Origin: CAZUZD01 sp964624465 | GTDB lineage: Bacteria > Planctomycetota > Planctomycetia > Isosphaerales > Isosphaeraceae | Assembly: GCA_964624465.1 (NCBI GenBank) | Contig: CAZUZD010000222.1 | Location: 1-10,464, forward strand | Direction of reading: 5' to 3' | Length of the DNA stretch: 10,464 nt | Shown: piece after piece, positions 7,142 through 10,464 of the stretch | Layout of the letters: every line of letters begins with the position of its first letter | Position numbering within the stretch: the stretch's first letter is position 1 | The notes under the pieces: generated by a model | What the model was told of the DNA's origin: nothing | The model's input: only the letters and a program-made list of their open reading frames with translations | Database searches by the model: none | Position numbers and translations under genes: made by a program

Positions 7142-7195
7142 CAGCCACCCGCCCGACGAGCTCAGGTCCGTCGTCGATCTGCGGCAGACAGGGAA

Positions 7196-8386
7196 TCAGC
7201 GTTCGGGGGCCGGCCGACGGGCGAGGACGACGAGGACGGGGCGGTGGTCGGAGCCGATGTCGGGTCCGACCTCGCATTGCAGGGCCTGCCAGGCGGGGCC
7301 GTAGAGGACGTGGTCGATGCGGGTGCCGTGGTACCGGGTGAACTTGGTGTGGCCCAGGCCCCAGCCGACGCTGGTGAAGGCGTTGCCCAGGCCGCTCCAG
7401 TGCGCCTGGTAGACGGGGTGCTCGACGGTCAGGTTGAAGTCGCCGGCGACGATCAAGGTGGGCGGCGCCTCGGCCAGCCAGGCGGCGAGCTGGTCCGACT
7501 CGGTCTGCTGCTCGGCGAAGATGCGGGCGTACTCGCGGGCGCCGGTGAGGGGGGATCGGATCAGGGCCGAGAGGCCGTCGCGGGGGGTCATCGGGTGGAC
7601 GCTGGCCAGTGGGACCGGGCCCTCGGGCGTTTGCAGGGTGGCGCGGGCGCCCAGGATCCGCCAGTTCACGTCGGTGCGGCGCAGGGTCTGGAAGTCGGAG
7701 ATCGGGTAGCGGCTGGCGACGAAGTGCTCCGACTCGCTCTCGGCGTGCCAGCCGGCGCCCAGGGCCTTGAGCGCAGCCTGGCCGACCTCGGCCGAGCACT
7801 CCTGGAACACGACCACGTCGGGACTCATCCGCCCGATCAGGTCCGTCAGGCGCTGGAGGTCGGTGTGCTGGGCGAGCACGTTGCCCGAGAGGACCCGCAG
7901 GGTGCCCGGCGCCCCGGCGATCACCGGCGCGGCGGGCCCGGAGCCGATCGGCAGGTTCAGGCCGGTGATCGGGATCAGCGCCAGGGCGGCGGCCGCCACG
8001 GCGGTGAGGCTCGACCAGGCGCCAGTCCAGGCGATCATCGGCAGCAGCAGGGCCAGGGGCGCGGCCATCACCCAGCGCGGGCTGTAGAGGAACGCGTGCA
8101 CGGGCCAGATCTCGGGCTTGGCCCAGAGCACCAGCCAGGCCAGGCCGAGCATGAGCAGCGCGTAGGTCCACGCCAGCGCTGGCACCAGCCTCGACTTGCG
8201 GCGGGGGGGCGCCGTCGCGGCTCCGGCGGCCGTGGGGGTGGGGCCGATCCGGATCGTGGGCCGGGCCGTCGGCGTGCCGCCAGGGGCTGGCCCGGGCTGC
8301 GGGGTCGGGCTCGATCCCGGATCCGATCCCGACGGACCGACCCCCTCGCCGCCCACCCGATAACGCTGGTGCCCGTCGCTGGCCAT
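7196..8386 (-). CDS. Membrane-anchored endonuclease/exonuclease/phosphatase (EEP) family protein
   Basis: This 396-residue protein belongs to the Mg-dependent EEP fold, which includes nucleases and phospholipid or inositol phosphatases. The motifs appear in order: SGNV (167-170), FQE (194-196), ASVHP (261-265), AGDFN (314-318), RIDHV (356-360) and GSDHRPV (378-384). They supply the expected Asn, Glu, His, Asp-Asn, Asp and Asp-His residues, so the site looks intact. Residues 1-62 are Pro/Gly/Thr-rich and probably disordered. About residues 67-140 contain three likely membrane helices, after which the catalytic domain probably faces the periplasm or exterior. I chose the ATG at 8386 because the frame above it runs into the opposite-strand promoter and ATPase gene and loses plausible composition. 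A GAGG lies close upstream, but spacing is short, so the start is less certain than the domain. It is divergent from the second ABC operon and 346 bases from the first. The substrate cannot be read from the sequence. Confidence 0.88.
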   Translation of the reverse strand: MASDGHQRYRVGGEGVGPSGSDPGSSPTPQPGPAPGGTPTARPTIRIGPTPTAAGAATAPPRRKSRLVPALAWTYALLMLGLAWLVLWAKPEIWPVHAFLYSPRWVMAAPLALLLPMIAWTGAWSSLTAVAAAALALIPITGLNLPIGSGPAAPVIAGAPGTLRVLSGNVLAQHTDLQRLTDLIGRMSPDVVVFQECSAEVGQAALKALGAGWHAESESEHFVASRYPISDFQTLRRTDVNWRILGARATLQTPEGPVPLASVHPMTPRDGLSALIRSPLTGAREYARIFAEQQTESDQLAAWLAEAPPTLIVAGDFNLTVEHPVYQAHWSGLGNAFTSVGWGLGHTKFTRYHGTRIDHVLYGPAWQALQCEVGPDIGSDHRPVLVVLARRPAPER

Positions 8387-8462
8387 GACCTCGTGCCCCC
8401 CGGGGGATCCGCGCCGGGGCGGCCCGTGCCGGGACCCGTGGCGGCCTTGCGTCGTGGGGGCC

Positions 8463-8468
8463 ATTCTA
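8463..8468 (-). promoter_or_regulatory. Candidate -10 box for the EEP gene
   Basis: On the minus strand these bases read TAGAAT, five of six matches to TATAAT, about 77 bases before the chosen start. No good -35 box lies 16-18 bases further upstream; that spot is occupied by the 8484-8497 palindrome. The candidate rests on the -10 match and its position only. Confidence 0.3.
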
Positions 8469-8508
8469 GCGGATTGGCCGGTTCGCCGGCGCCGGCGGCC
8501 CCGGGGCG

Positions 8509-8538
8509 ATGGTATTCGAGGGCGGCTTGAAATATCAT
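8509..8538 (+). promoter_or_regulatory. Candidate promoter of the second ABC operon
   Basis: TATCAT (8533-8538) matches the -10 consensus in five of six positions and lies in the only AT-rich patch of the region. ATGGTA (8509-8514), 18 bases upstream, is a weak -35 with three of six matches. Transcription would start near 8545, giving a leader of about 68 bases before the ATG at 8613. Confidence 0.3.
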
Positions 8539-8540
8539 GG

Positions 8541-8567
8541 CCCGACCGGCGAATCGCTCGGGTCGGG
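8541..8567. repeat. Inverted repeat just after the candidate -10 box
   Basis: CCCGACC (8541-8547) and GGTCGGG (8561-8567) are exact 7-bp inverted arms around a 13-base spacer. The first arm begins 3 bases past the candidate -10 box, over the expected transcription start. It could be an operator or a leader hairpin. The arms are short and G/C-only, so chance is a real alternative. Confidence 0.35.
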
Positions 8568-8612
8568 GACGATCCTGTCGCCCGGCGACATCGGGGAGAC
8601 TCGGGGCGGCCT

Positions 8613-9533
8613 ATGCTCTTCCGGCTGGCGAACGCGACCAAGACGTACGGCAAGATCACCGCGCTGCGGGGTCTGAACGTCGAGATGCCCGAAGGCGCCA
8701 TCGGCCTGCTCGGGCCCAACGGCGCCGGCAAGACGACCATGATCCGCACCCTGCTGGGTCTGGTCACCCTCGACTCGGGCGCCGGCGAGGTCCTCGGTCG
8801 GGACATCCACCGCGACCGGCTCGACATCCGCCAGAACGTCGGGTTCGTGCCCGAGGACGAGTGCATCTTCCCCGGCACCGTCGGCGTCGAGTTCGTCTCC
8901 TACGCCGGCGAGCTCGGCGGCATGCGGCCCCGCGACGCCATGCAGCGGGCCCACGAGGTGCTCGACTACGTCGGCCTCACCGAGGCCCGCTACCGCAAGA
9001 CCGACAGCTACTCCACCGGCATGAAGCAGCGCCTGAAACTCGCCGCGGCCATCGTGCATGACCCGAAGCTGGTCATCCTCGACGAGCCGACCAACGGCAT
9101 GGACCCGAAGGGTCGCGAGGACCTGCTCGAGCTGGCCCGCGACCTGTCGCGGAACAAGGGCATGAGCCTGCTGTTCAGCAGCCACCTGCTGCCCGACGTC
9201 GAGAGCGTCTGCGAGCACATCATGGTCATGGGCGGCGGCCAGCTCCTGGCCAGCGGCCGGATCGAGGACCTGAAGCGCCGCGCCGGCCGGCAGTACGTCG
9301 TCCGCGTCAAGGCCGGGAGCGAGGCCTTCGCCGACCGGCTCGTCCGCGACGGCCTGGGCGTGACGCCCCTGGACGACGCCCTGATGGTCGACGTGCCCGA
9401 GGGCCGCGACCTGCCCGACGTCTGGCGCGCGGCGCTGGAGTCGGGCATCCAGCTCCGCGGCCTGAAGCCGCGGCAGAGCACGCTCGAAGAGGTCTTCCTC
9501 GACGCCCTCCGCGCCGGGAAGGGGGACGCCTGA
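8613..9533 (+). CDS. ABC transporter ATP-binding protein (ABC-2 exporter type)
   Basis: This 306-residue ATPase should energise the permease encoded one base downstream. It shows Walker A GPNGAGKTT (34-42), signature YSTGMKQR (133-140), Walker B LVILDE (153-158) followed by PTNGMDP, and H-loop H191. The Q-loop position reads VPEDE, with E81 where many ABC ATPases have Gln; this swap is common in ABC-2 exporter ATPases. After about residue 225 an extension ends in the LEEVFLDAL segment typical of the group. I chose the ATG at 8613 because the conserved fold starts there and the 76 codons above it are Arg/Pro/Gly-rich shadow sequence crossing the divergent promoter region. Ribosome sites are ambiguous: GGGGAG (8593-8598) is rather far and GGGGCGG (8603-8609) rather close. 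The cargo is unknown. The motif pattern and C-terminus differ from the ATPase at 5899-6849, so this is a separate transporter. Confidence 0.92.
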   Translation: MLFRLANATKTYGKITALRGLNVEMPEGAIGLLGPNGAGKTTMIRTLLGLVTLDSGAGEVLGRDIHRDRLDIRQNVGFVPEDECIFPGTVGVEFVSYAGELGGMRPRDAMQRAHEVLDYVGLTEARYRKTDSYSTGMKQRLKLAAAIVHDPKLVILDEPTNGMDPKGREDLLELARDLSRNKGMSLLFSSHLLPDVESVCEHIMVMGGGQLLASGRIEDLKRRAGRQYVVRVKAGSEAFADRLVRDGLGVTPLDDALMVDVPEGRDLPDVWRAALESGIQLRGLKPRQSTLEEVFLDALRAGKGDA

Positions 9534-9534
9534 G

Positions 9535-10464
9535 ATGCCAGTCTTCGACCAGGGTTACCAGCACTGGGACGGCCACCTGTCCGGCCACGCCAGCCGCTGG
9601 CTGGCGATCACCCGCCAGGGCGTCCGCGCCCATCTCAAGAACCGCTGGACCAAGTACCTGGTGATCTCCGCCTGGACCCCGGCGCTGGCGCTCGGGGCCC
9701 TGCTCGGCCTCTGGGGCCTGTTCGAGCAGCAGTCGGAGTTCATCAAGCCGTTCCTGTTCCTGTTCCAGAGCCTGCCCGAGCAGATCCGCGAGGGCCCGAC
9801 CGCCTTCCGCACCAGCGTCTGGACGATCGCCTTCCACTTCTTCTTCAACATCGAGGTGTTCCTGGCGATGGTCCTGACCGTGCTGGTCGGGCCCGACCTG
9901 ATCAGCCAGGACCTGCGGTTCAACGCCATCCCGCTGTACTTCTCCCGGCCCCTGCGGCGGATCGACTACTTCGCCGGCAAGCTCGGGGTGATCGCCTTCT
10001 TCCTGCTGGCCGTCACGGTGGTGCCGGCGCTGCTGGCGTACCTGGTGGGGGTGGCCTTCAGCCTCGACATCACGGTGATCCGCGACACCTGGCGGATCCT
10101 GCTGGGGTCGATCGCCTTCGGGCTGATCCTGACGCTGGTCTGCGGCCTGGTCATGCTCGCCTTCTCGTCGCTATCGCGGAACTCGCGGTACGTGGCGATG
10201 CTCTGGGTCGGCCTCTGGCTGGTCAGCGACATGGTCGGCGGCGTGCTCGCCAACACGATCGACCGCGACCACGCCGAGAAGCCCTGGAGCGCCGTGTCGC
10301 TGGTCGGCAACCTCAAGCGGGTCCGCGAGGCCCTGCTCGACACGGAGGGGGCCCGCGACCAGATCATGGTGGCGACGATGGGCGCCCTCGACGCGGCCCG
10401 GCAGCAGGTGCCGGGCATGGGCGGCGGCCCGCCGGGCGGCCGGCGGCGCGGCGGCTTCTTCGGC
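9535..10464 (+). CDS. ABC-2-type transporter permease (3' end beyond the window)
   Basis: An open frame of 310 codons starts at the ATG at 9535 and reaches the window edge without a stop. A strong ribosome site, AAGGGGG (9519-9525), lies 9 bases upstream inside the ATPase gene, and only one base separates that gene's stop from this start, so the two are co-translated. The protein begins with a soluble stretch (about 1-38). Likely membrane helices follow near residues 39-60, 100-120, 145-170, 185-208 and 219-237. GPDLISQDLRFNAIPLYFSR (about 127-146) resembles the loop of ABC-2 permeases in which the exporter meets its ATPase. After the last helix comes a soluble region that turns Gly/Pro/Arg-rich near the edge (GMGGGPPGGRRRGGFFG). 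It forms the transport channel of the second exporter; the substrate is unknown. Whether more helices follow cannot be seen. Confidence 0.88.
   Translation, partial: MPVFDQGYQHWDGHLSGHASRWLAITRQGVRAHLKNRWTKYLVISAWTPALALGALLGLWGLFEQQSEFIKPFLFLFQSLPEQIREGPTAFRTSVWTIAFHFFFNIEVFLAMVLTVLVGPDLISQDLRFNAIPLYFSRPLRRIDYFAGKLGVIAFFLLAVTVVPALLAYLVGVAFSLDITVIRDTWRILLGSIAFGLILTLVCGLVMLAFSSLSRNSRYVAMLWVGLWLVSDMVGGVLANTIDRDHAEKPWSAVSLVGNLKRVREALLDTEGARDQIMVATMGALDAARQQVPGMGGGPPGGRRRGGFFG

Larger units (their letters stand above)
6850..7195. other. Noncoding region upstream of the ABC/M1 operon
   Basis: These 346 bases separate the EEP gene's stop (7196) from the ABC ATPase's start (6849), both on the minus strand. 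They should hold the EEP gene's terminator and the promoter of the ABC/M1 operon. An in-frame ATG at 6942 would extend the ATPase but lacks family support. I could not define a -35/-10 pair on the minus strand. No tRNA fold or coding frame with a recognisable domain is present. Three inverted repeats lie between 7050 and 7141 and are listed separately. Confidence 0.6.
8387..8612. promoter_or_regulatory. Divergent promoter region between the EEP gene and the second ABC operon
   Basis: These 226 bases separate two genes transcribed away from each other, so both promoters should lie here. The only AT-rich patch is near 8527-8538. A perfect 14-bp palindrome CGCCGGCGCCGGCG occupies 8484-8497. A spaced inverted repeat CCCGACC/GGTCGGG occupies 8541-8547 and 8561-8567. 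Candidate elements for each direction are listed separately. No gene fits inside the region. Confidence 0.65.

Noticed and set aside
7045..7145. A possible tRNA or known small RNA in the hairpin-rich gap.
   Set aside because: Neither strand gives a four-arm fold with a T-loop GTTC/RA pattern at the right spacing, and I recognise no riboswitch or SRP RNA core.
6647..8530. A 627-codon plus-strand frame covering the EEP gene and the noncoding region.
   Set aside because: Its composition is shadow-like, and the minus strand carries all EEP catalytic motifs. It would also cross two other genes' boundaries.
8387..8878. Upstream extension of the EEP protein by 164 codons.
   Set aside because: It would read through the divergent promoter region and the antisense strand of the ABC ATPase gene, and its translation is not protein-like.
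1..10464. CRISPR arrays, insertion sequences or phage genes.
   Set aside because: I see no regularly spaced repeats, no transposase or integrase motifs, and no terminal inverted repeats with target duplications.

Overview
The window is very GC-rich bacterial DNA, about 70% G+C by eye, with G or C at most third codon positions. Gene density is ordinary and every complete gene is intact. I see no mobile element, CRISPR array, tRNA or rRNA. High GC, a large ABC-2 permease/M1 peptidase fusion and a membrane-anchored EEP-fold hydrolase would suit a planctomycete of the Isosphaeraceae type or another high-GC Gram-negative lineage. That placement is inference from style, not from a marker gene.

Layout. 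Positions 1-451 are a noncoding, C-rich leader with a strong G-quadruplex pattern on the minus strand, an 18-bp perfect palindrome, a short hairpin and a 17-bp imperfect direct repeat. Positions 452-2191 (+) encode a SulP-family anion transporter with a C-terminal STAS-like domain. A 70-nt interrupted inverted repeat (2216-2285) fills the gap to the convergent next gene and probably terminates transcription from both sides. Positions 2300-6849 (-) are a two-gene operon: an ABC ATPase (5899-6849), then a 1200-residue protein joining two blocks of ABC-2-type membrane segments to an M1-type zinc metallopeptidase domain, with a 4-base ATGA overlap. Positions 6850-7195 are noncoding and hold three closely spaced hairpins. 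Positions 7196-8386 (-) encode a membrane-anchored endonuclease/exonuclease/phosphatase-fold protein with a long disordered N-terminus. Positions 8387-8612 are a divergent promoter region. Positions 8613 to the window end (+) carry a second ABC exporter operon: an ATPase (8613-9533) and, one base later, an ABC-2-type permease that runs off the right edge.

How they fit. The theme is membrane transport, with two independent ATPase/ABC-2 permease pairs and one secondary anion transporter. In the first pair the peptidase is covalently joined to the permease, so ATP-driven membrane work and peptide cleavage probably act together; its substrate is unknown. The EEP protein sits between the two ABC operons without an evident link to either. 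The best leads are the permease-peptidase fusion, which lacks the usual M1 GAMEN motif and has a non-standard zinc-ligand spacing, and the structured noncoding stretches at 86-269 and 7050-7141. I do not see a clearly new defence or mobile system.
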